In this document: piece after piece, positions 38,099 through 51,270 of the stretch
How the letters are laid out: each line of letters opens with the position of its first letter
Numbering within the stretch: the first letter of the stretch is position 1
From: Lanius collurio
Lineage: Eukaryota > Chordata > Aves > Passeriformes > Laniidae
Reading direction: 5' to 3'
NCBI GenBank assembly: GCA_020086605.1
Contig: JACBWW010000012.1
Span: 14,854,197 to 14,918,196 of the forward strand
DNA: 64,000 nt
Program-made: the position numbers and the translations under genes
Notes under the pieces: generated by a model
Told to the model about the DNA's origin: nothing
Seen by the model: only the letters and a program-made list of their open reading frames with translations
Database searches by the model: none

Positions 38099-41000
38099 AG
38101 CTTTCTGTATCTTATCTTGTTCACTGGTGCACCCATCTAAAGAGTGGGAGCAAATAACTTATAGACTGAATTTCCTTGCAGGATACCTGGTAGAAATAAC
38201 ATCTACTTTCTTCTAATAAGCTGAAAAAGTTGTTGGAAGAAAATTAAAGCCTGAAGCACCTTTGGTTTTGTTGTTGCAGTTTCAAACTATTTTTGAATCT
38301 TCACTAACCTAGGAAGATTTCTCAGTTAAATGATTGCCTAAATTAGAATTTCTGATTCACATGAAATATTGGGAAACGAGAGGAAGGGTTATATTAGCTA
38401 TTTCATTAGAACTAACTCTCAGGGTCTGTATCCCAGCCTGCAGCAGAAATGTCAAGAGGAGCAGCTGCTACAGCACACAAGCCAGCAGAACATTTCCGCC
38501 CCTGAATAAGGCAAAGGGGAGTGGGGGAAGCTGAGTGAATTGCATAAGACCTGAACATTGTAAAGTAGTATGGACTGTATGTCTGGAGACATTTTTCTGA
38601 ACTTTTTATCTGTCAGTTTTCAGAGATTAAGTGTTGTTTTCTTTGTGAAAAGTGCAGACTTTTGATAGTGACAACATGCCATTGCTTTTGGGCTTCAGTG
38701 TGGTTCTAGAAGAGCATACTGTACACCTCAGCCCTTTGTAATACAAGTTGTTATTATTAGAAGGGCTTTTCTTTTTTAGCCTCTTTATCTTCACTAGATG
38801 CAAATAAGCAAACCTCTTGCCCTATTATGCTGTTTGGTGTTACCAAATGACACTTGTCAGCATAAAAGTAAAGCAAATTAACTGAAAGGAACAAAGAGGA
38901 TGGTCTTTCATGGGCTGTTGCTTCCATTTGAGTCTTACATCTGCTCCCTGACTAGGTGGGCCATCAGCAATGTCATTAGAATTTATCATTTCTGTCATAT
39001 ATTTCTTTGCCTGCATGAAGTCAGAATCCAGGTCTTCCTGGGAAATATTTTGCCTAGTATTTCTTCAAATATTGCTTAACACTAACACATTGTACTCGTA
39101 AAGTATGTGAAAGGGCTGGGTTGTTGCTATGCCTTCTTAGTTGATGTCAGCATGTTGGACTGGTGTCTCACTGTAAAGTTGTCATGGTAGTATGCCAGGC
39201 TTTGAAGAAAAAAAAATTAAGAAGAAAAACATTGGCACTTAAAAAGTCAGGCAAGCATATAGCAAGCCATGGTGCATATTCACTGCCAATACATACTTTG
39301 TTTCATCCCAGTGTCTTTCCCCCAGGCTTGTAGAAATATTTGTTAATAAACAACATCTATAGGGGAGAAAGTAGAGCAGTATGTGGATTTGGGTATTTTC
39401 ACATATTTCTATGTGGCAGAGCTACAGGTTTTTTGACAAGCTAGTTTGGGGGTTCATATCTTCTTTTGGCTGGCTTAAGAGGTCAATGCCTGTAGTTTCT
39501 TGTTACCCCCACATACTCTCTACCCAGCTCAGTTGGTTCTCTGGGTACTTCATAACTTCTTTGGGATCATTTAAACTGTTTAGGCTTGTCCCTTCAATGA
39601 TGGAGCTTGACAGCACCATACCAGGAGTTGTGAGGGAACAGTGGATGCCAGCAGGGAGGCTGTCAGAGCTGGGGCTGGTCATTTTGTCCCTCAGCTCAGC
39701 AGTGTTAGTAGGAGGTGGCATGGGCACAGTCTTGCTTCTGATCTGAACCATGCTGAACTCCTAGAATACTGCAGTTGAGAAGAAGAACATTACTAGAGAG
39801 TTATAATTACCATGGGCTAAAGCTGTACTTTTACCAGAGCTCAGGCTAGTTCGTGGTGTCTTGATCACAATCCGATGACCTTACTGCTTTTTGTTTCCTA
39901 TTGGATCTCGATCAGCTTTCTGGGTACACTGTCTGCTGTCTATACCATTTGTATCAAATATTCTTACTGAGCAAGAGCAGCACCATGTAGGAACTTCCCA
40001 TCTTGCAGAGTGAATTTGCTTAGACTAAGAATTCATATCACAATTCAGACTTGCTGTACCATATCCAGCATTACAGAGAACCTTCATGCAGCATGTGGCT
40101 ATCACTCCGTGTAAAGTCCTGGTGATTCATGGTTGGGTAACTGTAGAAAAGGTTTTATTTTTTATCTAAATTAGGGATACCTGTAATTTATCTTCTCTGA
40201 AAAATAAATGAATTACTTTGTATTCAGTACAAATATAGGACTGGGAGAGCCAACTGGGTTCTTTGACTCTGGCTCCACATAGTCTTGGGCAACCAGGTGA
40301 TGGACATTTATAGTCCTGAAAGGTCTATAGAACACTTACTTTTCCTATTCATTATCTGCCTTTTGCATAGATCTAATTGTTTGTTATTGCAAAATGACTA
40401 TCTAAATAGATATTAAGGCTTAGAAATTACAATCATTTAGCTTGACTTCCTCATAATGCTCATCCTAATACTCATTACTGCAGTGGAGGAAATTAATCTT
40501 TGCTATTAATTTTATCTATTAAAGTCAGAATTCAGATCGGTCCATTTGCAGTCCTTATTAAATAAGGACCCCTGCTGGCCCTTATTAGATAGATGAAGGA
40601 CCAGAGTGAAGTTCCTTGTTACTTAAATGAAACCCATGTTTAGCAAAGCTGTTAAATCACAGCTGAAGGCAGACATCTTGATGAATAAATCAGCATTCAT
40701 GAATAAATAATTGACATGAGTGCTAAAATGGGATTTTCGTTTTCATGCTGTTTCTGTTCTTGGCCAAAAATTGAGACAGTCTGTGTGAGTGGCAGTGGTG
40801 GCCCTTGTGGCACGGGCAAGTAAGGTCAGGTTTCCAAAGGTGTAGATACAATTCTGGTAGGACCAACAGAAGCATCTCAGTGTGTTGGAGGCTTCAGCTC
40901 CTTCAGTTTCAATGATTCGGACGAGCTAAGGAGCTGGAATGAGCCTTACTAACATGTTTCCCATAGGACATCAAATAACGTGAGTCAGTGCTGCTCTGGG

Positions 41001-44000
41001 ACACATTTGCACTTTGATCTAGCAGTTAAAGGCTCAGTGTCCCATTAACAGTTCATTCAAGACAGCTGCCTTTCCCTGTAATTGTGCTGGTTATTCACAC
41101 CAGTGGAACTTTCATCAGCCAGCTGCTTCCTGGGGACAACTATTTCCCACTCTGCATCACCAACCTCAAATAGGTTATGAGTCTTGCAGCATTTTGTGTA
41201 CAAGGCCATGAAAAGTTTCAAGAGCAATGTTTCTGGAAGAGTCTTCATGTTTTTGTTAGCACAGTGGCTGTATCCTGCCAGAGACAGAGGAAGAATCACA
41301 TCCAAGGCTCATCGTTCATAGACCCAACTCTGGTATTTTTTTGTCTCCTGCCCAAGTGCTATGCAGAATCCATAAGAACCATCCCAGCGTGCCATCTTGT
41401 TTTGCTAAATTTTTTAAATACTTGTGGTTGTGGGGAAATACCAGTTCTGAAATCTGCCACTTTAATAATACACGTGGTTTTCAGATGCTGGGGATAAGGA
41501 TGCAGCTGCTCCAAGAGCCCTAAATGCTGGTATTCTTAAGAACTGCAGCCAGGCACTTACAATGCCCTTGTGTCTTAAAGCCACAGCAAAGGGCAGGAAC
41601 CGGTGCCACCCGGGAATCAAAGGCTGCTGTTCGTGCCTGCACAAAGCAGGCAGGCAGAGCCTCTGGAATGCTCTGGGTATCCAAAGCAAGGCTCAGATGA
41701 GACTAAAGTGGTGCCAAGTTCTTGCTGTGTTTTTTTCCCTCTCACCTCACGCAATGCTTGTGATAAACATCAGTGCCCGTTGCTGTATGCGAAGGGCCAG
41801 CACGTGGCAAAACATGCAATCATCTGCAAGGATGCAGTGCTAACACACTTGAAGAGACAAAAAGCAGTATAGTGTCTTATTACAGGCCTTTTTGGGGCTA
41901 TGTCTCCAGTTACAAGAGCTGCTCACCTGTAATAAATTGACCCAGCTCCATCTGACTCAGTGGAGCTACACAGATTTACACAGGCTTGAGCTCTGCTTTG
42001 GGTTCCTATGGTGTAAAAAGCCATTCACTCTCTAATTTCACTGGCTGATAACTTCATGAAGTTACAAAACCAGCTGACAGATATTTGCGTATTATAAAAC
42101 CAACAGGTACGTCCTGGAAACAGACATTCCTGGAGTCCTGGGACACACATTTCCCAAGCACGTAGCAGGATAATTGTGCAAGGCATAAAAAAGGCACTCG
42201 CTATCATCAGACGCTGTGAAAGACATTAAATAGCTCTCATGGTATCATGGCATGTAAAAGGAGCAGGTAAAAGGAGAACCAACTTCATGAGGAGCAAGAG
42301 AAGTTACATAAAGTTTATAAGGAAATTTCTAAAAATCCAGTGTTCAAGTGGGACGGGAAGCTAAGAATTTGGACCCTGACCCAGATGCTGAAGTTTGTAG
42401 TGACCTTGCTCGATGGCCTCCGTTCTCCTACAGCCTCTTCCTCTTCACTGCTGTTGCAGCAGCAGAATTTCCCTTGACAACTTCTGTTTCCCCACCAAAT
42501 CTTGTTGTTTCTTCCGAAGTGTCCCTGATTTATTTTGGGCATGGAGCACCTCCTCAGGATAGAACCTGTTATTTGGTAGTCACAGCATGTATCTAGGACG
42601 CACATATTCCTACTCTCTTAGAAGAGGAAATTATACCCAGGATTCCCACATGGTGAATGAAGATTCTTGCTGTAAAAAGGGTGGAGATGCAGAGTAAGAG
42701 TAAATTGTTCTACCTATTTCACATTTTTGGGGAGAATGGATTGGCCACATGTGTGGTGAGAACACTTCCTAGATGAAGTTTAATGGGTGTCCTGAGCAAA
42801 GGAGCCCCCAATTTTAGACCTTGTAAGCCCTTCTGTCCTTAGCCATGCAGTACCGTGAGGACTGTGCTGTACAGAGATAACCACCTGACAGCACTGACTG
42901 GGCAATGCTTGGGGGCTTGTGGACTCCCACTGCCTTTTGCACACAGCAGCTCCCCAAGCAAGATTTTGAGAATCCAAGCAAGTCTATAGTGAACAGAAGC
43001 AATGTATAGAAGGACATGCTGTGCCATAAGTATTTTTTACATCTGAGCTCAGTCTTCCCTAAGGATGCTGCCCTACAGATCTTCACATCCAAGCAATGCT
43101 CTGGCAGTAGACAAGCTGAATCAAACAATAAAAATGTAGGCAGCATGCAGGCAGGAGTGGGGCCTGGATCACCTCTGACTTTGCTCTTTCAGCACAGAAG
43201 TGCCTGAATATTGAAACTGGGGCGTCTGCACAGGAAATTTGGTGGTACAGATGCTGCACGGGGAGCCCATGGGCAATTGTATCAATGTCTTCTTTTATAT
43301 ATCCTCAGCCATGGATTTGCTCTAGATGACACTAAAGTAGGTGTGAATGTGGGACCATTGGAAAATGTTTGGCTTGATCATGCTCTGTCGCCAAGAGATG
43401 CTAAAACTGGCTTCAGGCTTGTCAGATCCTTTCAGCTGAGAGGCCTCTGCCAGCTGTGCGAGGCTCAGCAAGGTTGCTATAAACTTTTTTCAACCTTGAG
43501 AAGCCAAGTTTACTGGAGAAGTCTTATGGTGTTTGTACTCTCTACCAATGCTCCTGGTCAGCATTTTATTTTGTTTTGTGTATTGGTTACCTCAGCTGGA
43601 AATGCTGTTGTTTTGTAGTTGCTTATAGGATTTCTTATTACTTACTTCAGTGTCTACAGGACTTTAAAGTTGTGATATATATTTTTTTGCTATCCATTTA
43701 TTACCCTGAAGTTTTCTGGTCATGTGTTGCTCTGTATGTGTGTCCCCTTAATGTATGTGTGTACCTTTCTGTATCTCTGACCTACAGATCAGGCATTCTA
43801 GACTCTTGTAGACCAGATTTCAAGGGGGTTGTAAAACCTGGCAAAAAATAAAAGAGGCCAGGACAGAAAATATATTGCCATTGATGCAGTCACAGATAAA
43901 AAAAGTGACAATATTCTGCAGTGGAGTCCCAGAGGGAGATGATGCCCGTCCAAAAATTCTTGTAGAAAACACTGTTGTTTCTCAGCACACTTCAAAAGTG

Positions 44001-45598
44001 AGAAAAATCTCCCTGCTTTTATTGATGTGCACACCTGCTGATTCCTCAGTGATTGGTAACAGCAAATAATGAAGATGTAGAATGGCATTTATTTAACAGA
44101 AAGATAACAAACCAGAAGGCTAAAGTGTAATTGGAGTTCATCTGAATCAGCTATGCAAAACTCTCTCTGACCCAGTTCAGGGGCTGAAGTGCCAGAGGAG
44201 CACAAGGGTGCTGTGCTTGGCAGGCAAGATGCTGTGCTCAGGTAAACTTACTGCCCTGAGCATTTTCACAAGCACACATCCACAGTTCATTTCAGAATCT
44301 ACTGCCTGGATAGGATTTTCTTTGAAATGTTTAAAAAATATTTTTGGAAATTTTTTACATATTCTAACATTTTAACATATTCTAGTAAAAACTGTGCTTT
44401 TATAAAACATTTCTAATGCTTTTTTCCTAAGATTTCCATTGACTGCAGCAGGCTTTGGCATGGACTGTAACTGTACAAAGCCTAGGACTATAAATATAGA
44501 TTCCCAAGGACTTGACTGGAGGGAGCAACAGATGCATAGCTTGACTCCATGATCTGCCAGGGCAACATTTTCCAGAAGCAAAAAACGAGAATCATCTGTG
44601 TTAAATTTATCTACACTTGGACTTCTTTGGTACGTGCAGGAGGAAATCGCTAGGGAGCAGACGACTTTTTAGTCTGCCAGTAGTGTAAAGTTTGTACTCT
44701 GTCTTTGAGGCAATGCTGTTTATTATATTCCTTGGGTAAATTTTACTTCTGATGCAAAATATATAAAACATCTTCACAAGGTAAAAGGGAGGATCAAAAG
44801 CATATGATGAATAACTCTTCTTCAGTGCCTGCCTGAAGTGTTGCTGTGCCCTCTTATGACATGGTTTAGATCTTGGATACATACACCCGGTCATGCTGTT
44901 GATGTGCTTCCCAAGAACCTCATCTGGACCCCACCTAAAACCATCTCTCCACCTCAGTGGCTTTGGAACCAGGCTGAAATGCACTGATCTCCCACTGAAG
45001 CCCCTCTATCCACTAGAGACCTTCTTCCTCTTCAGACTGGAGAAGAATCTTTTGTTTGGTCTGGCTAACAACTTTAGAGCAGGGTTACATTTTTTTTCCT
45101 CCGTTTCTGGTGACCTTTGGGGCTGGAAGCATGTTTTGGACGTGAGCTTTTGGGTAGCAGAGTGCTGTGTGTGCTCCTGCCATGGCAGGGACGGAAACGT
45201 GTGTTTAGAGGGAAGTTCTGATTAAGATCATCAAAGCGTTTCCTTTCTTAAATTCAAACATACCCACACAATGCAAGCTCTGTAAGCCAAAAGCATGATT
45301 CAATGCTTTAACCATTATGAGAGGTGATGGGGATGGAAAGGCATCACTCATTTTCAAGGCATACTGGGAGGGACATGCTCTGTACCAGTCTCATTGGCTT
45401 AGCCTTTCTGCCAGTGCCCACCCATGCCCTTCATCAGAGATGGGATACAGGAGTAGACAGGACCTTGGCTTGACCCAAAACTGATGCACTTGTGCTTTTG
45501 TCAGTGGTTTGCAGCAGAGTACCAGAGGCAGAATGAGCTGACTGGCTGGAGCACAGGGCTGAGCAATTCAGGCATTCATAGCACAGGTTAGCAGGAAG
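38099..45598. other. Intergenic, no gene recognised
   Basis: Mostly AT-rich unique sequence. It includes a near-perfect 19-base palindrome at 40,551-40,569. Open frames up to 135 codons occur (for example 43,211-43,618 on the plus strand), but none shows a domain I recognise, and no splice or promoter context supports them. Confidence 0.5.
40551..40569. repeat. 19-base palindrome GTCCTTATT-A-AATAAGGAC
   Basis: Nine-base arms surround a single central base. A third partial copy, CCCTTATTAG, follows 10 bases later. It could be a dimer-binding site or chance. Confidence 0.7.
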
Positions 45599-45680
45599 GC
45601 CCTGGGCGAGTCTTGCCATTGCACCTCCTCTCATTTTTCCCATCTGTCAGAGGGAATAATAGCATTGACTCTGCCTGACT
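45599..45680 (+). mobile_element. Possible MIR/L2-like ancient SINE tail
   Basis: CCTGGGCGAGTCTTGCC, then TTTTCCCATCTGTCAGAGGG and AATAATAGCATTGACTCTGCC follow the order of the MIR 3' end (roughly: GGCAAGTC ... CCCATCTGTAAAATGGG ... AATAATA). The match is from memory and over about 80 bases only, so it is tentative. MIR-type elements are rare relics in birds. Confidence 0.4.
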
Positions 45681-48600
45681 TGCAAAGGTTCCCTTGCAGG
45701 GCCTGAGTCATTTGGGAGGGGGACAGGCTCTGCATGGTGCCACTGGTCCCAGCACAGCTGCCTGGTGGTTCCTGAGAGGAGACCATGGCCAGCCGATAGT
45801 AAAGAGCTTTGAAGATGCAATGAGCCAGTGCTGGTATTAAACCATAGGGGCAGACACACCTTCACAAAAACTGTATTCTAGTGTTTCCTGATGAGCAAGG
45901 GAAAATGAATGCCTCTCTGGAGGGTCCAAGCTCAATTCCCTCCTCCCCAATCCTCAAACCAGCTCTTTCTTCTGCACTTGTGGGAAGGAGATGCTGGAGG
46001 CTGGAGGCGGCTGGCTGGCTGGGAGTTGTTCCAGCAGCAGGGAGCACTCATCTGGCAGCATGCTGACAGTCTGAAGCTGGAGGACTGTACCCCAGGGATC
46101 CCTGCCAGATGGCTGGGATTAGAGTATCCCTATGGTGGTTTTAGCCCCTGCTGGAGCGGTGGAGGGAGCCGGGGCTGGAGCTGAGCAGGACAAGGATATT
46201 TTCCACTGCTTTAGCTGGGAAGGCTTCAAGACAGAAGGGAAAATCACCAGTTGTATTCCTGTGACTATTAGATAGGCTGAGATAAAGGAATAGCTGCAGA
46301 GGCAGAGAGGGGAACATTGGTGCCCAGTACTCTGTGAATACCAGCTTTCAACTCCTGTGCGTGCAAATGTTAGTCTTGGATCGGTGATGATTGGCCCTGA
46401 AATGTGTCACCACAAAGCCATTTCTGAAGGGACTGGAGATTCATTTACCAATTGCAAGGGTGATCTAATGAAAAGGCATGTACTGAATTATCCCTTCCAC
46501 CAGCCTCCACTGCATTGCTATTCATGGTTTGACATGGAGGGAGAAGATGTGGTGCTGCTCCCGCCGCTGCTTCAGTGCTGAGGACTGGCCTCAGTTTGCT
46601 GGACCTTTGTGAGAGGAGGGCATTAGAGCTTCCTGCAAGGCCAGAAAGGCCCTCACCCCTGCCTCTCCTCTGCTTTGGCCTCGTTGGCTCTGGGCTCCAG
46701 CATTGGTTCACTGCTCCTGTATTCAAAAGCCACCTCTCACAAAAGATGTCCTCTCTTACAATGTCTGCAGCCTGCAGACATTTTCTGTAGAGGAAGTAAA
46801 GGGCTGGTTTTGGGACTGGGGCCCTGGGCTGGCATTCAGAAATTGTTCTGCTGCAGCACTGCTCCATAGTGTCAAGCAGGCTGTTTACTTGCTGAGCTTC
46901 CTCTGCCCATCTGCTTTGGCACAGGGGGTGGAGAATGAGAAATCTGCTGTTGAAACCCTGGGCCTCCTGCACTGGGTCACAGTTTCCAGATATACATGTG
47001 ATATGATGATGAGTATGGACCTACTATGGAGGGAGGAAGGGTGACTAACAGGATTGAAGCCTTACCCCTCCTGATGCTGCATGTGTGTTTCTGAATCCCA
47101 TGGCACCATGACAGCCATCTGGGTTGTGACAGCTCAGTCACAGCTATGACCACTGTATTGGGGACCATAAAGTTTCTGGATAGATAGAGACGAGGAGAGG
47201 GGATTAAAGAAAATGTCACAGCTCTTGGAGAAATACCCTAACCTTTTATAGCCAATGCTGATGTGGTGAGTGAAGAAATTGCTTCACTGGACAAATACAA
47301 TTGCTTCACTGGACAAACTCCTCAAGGGAGGAGTTTAGGAGGGATATCAGAAGGAACCTTACACAGAGGAGAAAAACAGGGCTTCCAGATGCAAAAGGCA
47401 CAAAGAATGAAGTGGGACAATGAAGGGGTGTAGTGGCTGGGTGAGGAGAGCTTGAGGTGCTGGGAAGGTGGATGGGTTGAAGAGGACAACTTGCTCCCCT
47501 CAGGTCATGTTCAGACCTTGCTATAGTGCCTCATTCAGTCAGGGTGTCAGTGTGCCAAGGGCTTGCAGCTACTCAGAGAATATAAGTCTGCATAAATGTA
47601 GGATCATTTTTCACTCAGCATGTCGACTTGTTTAAATTTCAGTGAGGAGAGCAAGTATATTATAGTATTGTTATCCTGTGTGGAGAGTTGTTCATGTTTA
47701 ATTATAGTTCATGAGAAATACAATGTGTCGTCTTTTCAAACAGATATATACATCTTAGGGAAAAATATAATAGTGCCATTATACTGTTCTTATAAAGTGC
47801 TAGAACAAAGCACACATGCACGTCTCCTCATATCCAGCAATAAAATAAATGTAGATGACTTAACATGGGAATGCAGCCTACAAATACGTGTAGCAGCTCA
47901 CTGTGGGTCAACGGGACTGATCTGTGCAAATCCCTCAGGTACTTCTATGTAAATAGATGCCCCCACACCTCAAGGGTGACATTCTTGGAAAAAGGAATGT
48001 CTTCTATTTCCTGATTTGCTTCCTTGTTCTTTAGAAATCACTATTCTTGCACTTGGCGATAGACAATTTAGGGATAAACTGTGAGCCAAAAATCCAATGT
48101 GACTCAGGGGGGCTCTTCCTGCCCACTGTGGATGTTATTCACATCATCTCACTCCTGACTTCTGAGAACTGCAGAAAATGAAGTGTTGCCATCATCCTTT
48201 GTCCTGCAGGCAGCAATTTTCTGCCAGCCTGTGGGAAATAATCCTCTTTTAATTTAATTATTCATTTTTCAATTATTTAATGCAGTACTCTGGGATAGCA
48301 GCAAGGCTTCTGGTTAGTTTTCAAATTGCTGCCACCTCAGACAGTAGAGCACTGGGATCCAGCTCCTTGGGAGAAGGGATTTGTTGTCTTTGAGCCACTG
48401 CTTTCATTAGGAGGGATATGCTGTCTCCTTTCCCTGGCACGCACATCCCTCGGGAAGTTTCCATGTGTTCTGCCAACCTCCTTAGGTCCCACGGAGGTTT
48501 GATTGTGCCTGGCCAAAGTCAATGTCTCTGGATGAGGAGAGCTGAATGGGGCACCATCAGGAGTCCATCGGTGTTTCTTCTCCTTGGAGAGCCCCATGAG

Positions 48601-50829
48601 CACCCTCCCTGATGCCAGTGACTGTGCTGTGCTGTAACATTTTCTAGTGCAGGAAAAGCAAATGCTGGCCCTCTGTGGTGGCACTTTACACTGCTCTGTG
48701 CTGGCCCAAGGATCGCTTCCTATATTGCATGGGCCTTCACCAAGGCTGATTTTCTGCTCTGAGCTCTATCCATGTTAGCTCCTGAGTGGCATCAGCTCTG
48801 ATGTGGGGGGCAGGGGTCAGTTCTAAAAGATTACTGCACCAGATATAAAAGATGTTCATACAGTATTGAGTAGGAAGAAGTTTAAAAGAAAAGGGGTCAG
48901 TTCTGCTGCCACTTGTGCAGTTTTTGATAGATGTAACTCCATTCATTTCTGTGTAGCTCATTTTGTTTTATGCCAGCACAAGTGAGAGCAAACTCAGGCC
49001 TTCCTCCTGCAACACTAAAGTGAAAAACATTTCTATTTTTAAAGCTGAAAGCATTTCTTACTTTTATTTGTCATGTGTCACTTTGCTGGCGGTGATGGTG
49101 TAAATGGCACAGAAAAATTAAATGAACAATTTATTGGCACCACTTGTGACCCTATTGCTTGCCCATCATGCCAGCTACCAGGCACTGCTTGGGCAGCAGA
49201 ACCAAGGAAGCCTTGGTTTTGGGCAAAGACAAGGCTGGTGGTGTTCACCTCTTCCCCCCTAAAACTGCTAAAAGGATGTCTTTGCTTTTTATGGACGTCT
49301 GGTTTTGCACTGCTTCTGGATGCTTAACAACTCTAAGCTCTCTAGACCTCTGTAAAGTCCTATTTCCACAATGAATATGACTTAAAAAAAGGGCAGGTGT
49401 TCTGTGGGACAGTCTGCAGGACAAGTTCTCATGGCTGACCCTGCATCCTTGGAGTGATGGTAGACCCTTCCCAGGTGAATTTGAAGGCTTTTTGGAATAC
49501 AAGATGAGACTTCTTCCCCTCTATGTCATAGTAAGTCCATTGGTAAGGTGTCTCACAGAGACATTTTCTTCCCTCTCACAGGAAGAAATTTCCCTCCAGC
49601 TAGGAAATTTATTCCCTGTAAAATTGAACAGGAGAATAAGATTTCCAGAGAGAGCCTATGGCTGTAATAAAGGTTTATTGCCAATTTCTTTGGCTGTGCA
49701 CACAGAGCTTGGCACTCAGGTAGCAAATTTTGTATGTCCAAAACTCCACAGCTGGGTGTACACGAATGTCAGGGTGCAAAGCCCTCACTGAGGAACAACC
49801 AGAGGTTTCAGGGATGCTTGTCCCCAGATGAAGATTTCCTTAGAGGTCCTGTGAGGTTCCACTGCACAGGCTAACAAAGAAGGTCCGTGTCACAATGTTA
49901 GCCCAGACCACTGTGTTTGCCTGAATTTCCTAGGCCGAACAGCTCACCTCCCCATCTGCGAGGCAGAGAGGGGGACCCTTCTCGATCTCTTTCACAGAGA
50001 GGTTGTAGTGCTGATTGCATTAAAGATTACAGTGCACTCCAAGTGCTAAGGGAGCCATACAACCACCATGGGCTGGGATAAATATAAAATACCATAATTT
50101 AAAGGCCCTTGTCTTTCAGTTGCTAATGGCTTAATTAAACAATAACATTTAACAGATGTGCTTTTTCTCCTCCAGTAATTCACTCCATCTGTGTCAACAT
50201 AACTGGGCCCAAATTAGTGCATCAAAATGTAGATGTTAATGTCTTATTTCAGTTTTTATGTATCAATGAACATTTACATATATATTGTTTCATCTTGTGA
50301 TGAGATGATTGCCTCCTTAGAAGGAGATATTGCACACTATGGAGTTTAAAGAGCCTCTCTTAGTTCATAGAGTAAGAGCAAAAAAAGCAAATATCCAAAG
50401 ACAAATGCTATACTGATACTTTGAAACTGAAGGAAAATTAGGCACATGTTATATGAGGAGTGTTAGATATTTAACTTCAGTTTAACTGTGGCTCTGTGCT
50501 GTTTACGGTAGAGAGGATTCCGTGACCCTTTGTTTCTGTAGCAGTTTCTCTCCTAAGTTCACACGATGGAAAAAGAGGCTGGCCTTGCTGCATGTGAAAG
50601 CAGATGACCATCTGAGTTCCGGGAGGATGTGTTGGGGGAGTGGATAACGCAGACACATCTGTGGAGAGATTTGTTGTTTTATGATATGGCTTTAATAGCA
50701 CTAGAGATAAATGTAGCTCACTTGATCGTTATTACTGTTACTTTCAAACACCCTTCCCTTTGCTAAGTGCCTTCTCGAAGGTTCTTGGGAGTCGTTGCAG
50801 ACCCTGCAAACCTCCTGTGCCACGGATGC
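45681..50829. other. Intergenic, no gene recognised
   Basis: GC content is higher between 45.7 and 47 kb and AT-rich elsewhere. It holds a 22-base tandem duplication at 47,278-47,317 and an AT-rich, homeobox-site-rich stretch at 50,010-50,340. A 175-codon minus-strand frame (46,445-46,972) has no recognisable domain. Confidence 0.5.
47278..47317. repeat. 22-base tandem duplication
   Basis: ATTGCTTCACTGGACAAA occurs at 47,278 and 47,300. It is an exact two-copy repeat with a 22-base period. Confidence 0.85.
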
Positions 50830-51270
50830 TGTGTGTGGAAGCAGTCCCACAGCTGGGGCAGCGCAGATGGAGGCAAGGAGCACAGGGATCCCCGCTGGCT
50901 CCGCGCTGCCCCGCTTCCCAACGCGCACCGCGTCCCTCCCGCACGCTGCGCTCTCAGCCCGCCGGGCGCTCGGGACGGGACGGGACGGGACGGGACGGGA
51001 CGGGACGGGATGGGACGAGACCGGACGGGACGGGACGGGATGGGACGGGACGGGACGCTGCAGGGCAGAGCCTGGGACCTCCTGCGTGGGCTTGTCACGG
51101 GTCCCACCACCAGGTCCTCCCAGCCACGCTGTCCCCCGGGAAGTCCGCAGGGTGTCCCAGAGCCAGCTGGGTGTCCTGCAGGGCTGACGAGCAAGCGCAG
51201 CGTGTTCCTGGCTGCTCCTGAGACTGGTCTTACAAGCCGCGCCAACTCCACGGCTGAATCCTTCTGGGTG
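50830..51270. promoter_or_regulatory. Isolated CpG-rich block (candidate CpG island)
   Basis: CpG content rises sharply here (for example GCTCCGCGCTGCCCCGC and CCAACGCGCACCGCGTCCC) between CpG-poor flanks. The middle is a CGGGA tandem repeat, but CpG-rich unique sequence surrounds it on both sides, so the block is not only the repeat. No coding exon is recognised beside it. It could be the promoter of an unrecognised or non-coding transcript, or a GC-rich satellite seed. Long open frames on both strands are composition artefacts. Confidence 0.6.
50971..51057. repeat. (CGGGA)n pentanucleotide array, about 17 units
   Basis: CGGGA units run for 87 bases, with scattered changes to TGGGA, CGAGA and CCGGA in the right half and a pure left half. 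Each unit has a G triplet, so the plus strand can form G-quadruplexes, and each carries a CpG. Translations through it give false Gly-Arg-Asp or Pro-Ser-Arg repeats. Confidence 0.95.

Noticed and set aside
43211..43618. 135-codon plus-strand frame
   Set aside because: No recognised domain, no promoter or splice context, and flanking frames are similar in length.
46445..46972. 175-codon minus-strand frame
   Set aside because: Longest frame outside GC islands, but with no recognisable domain, promoter or splice context; moderate GC makes this length plausible by chance. A BLASTP or RNA hit would reopen it.
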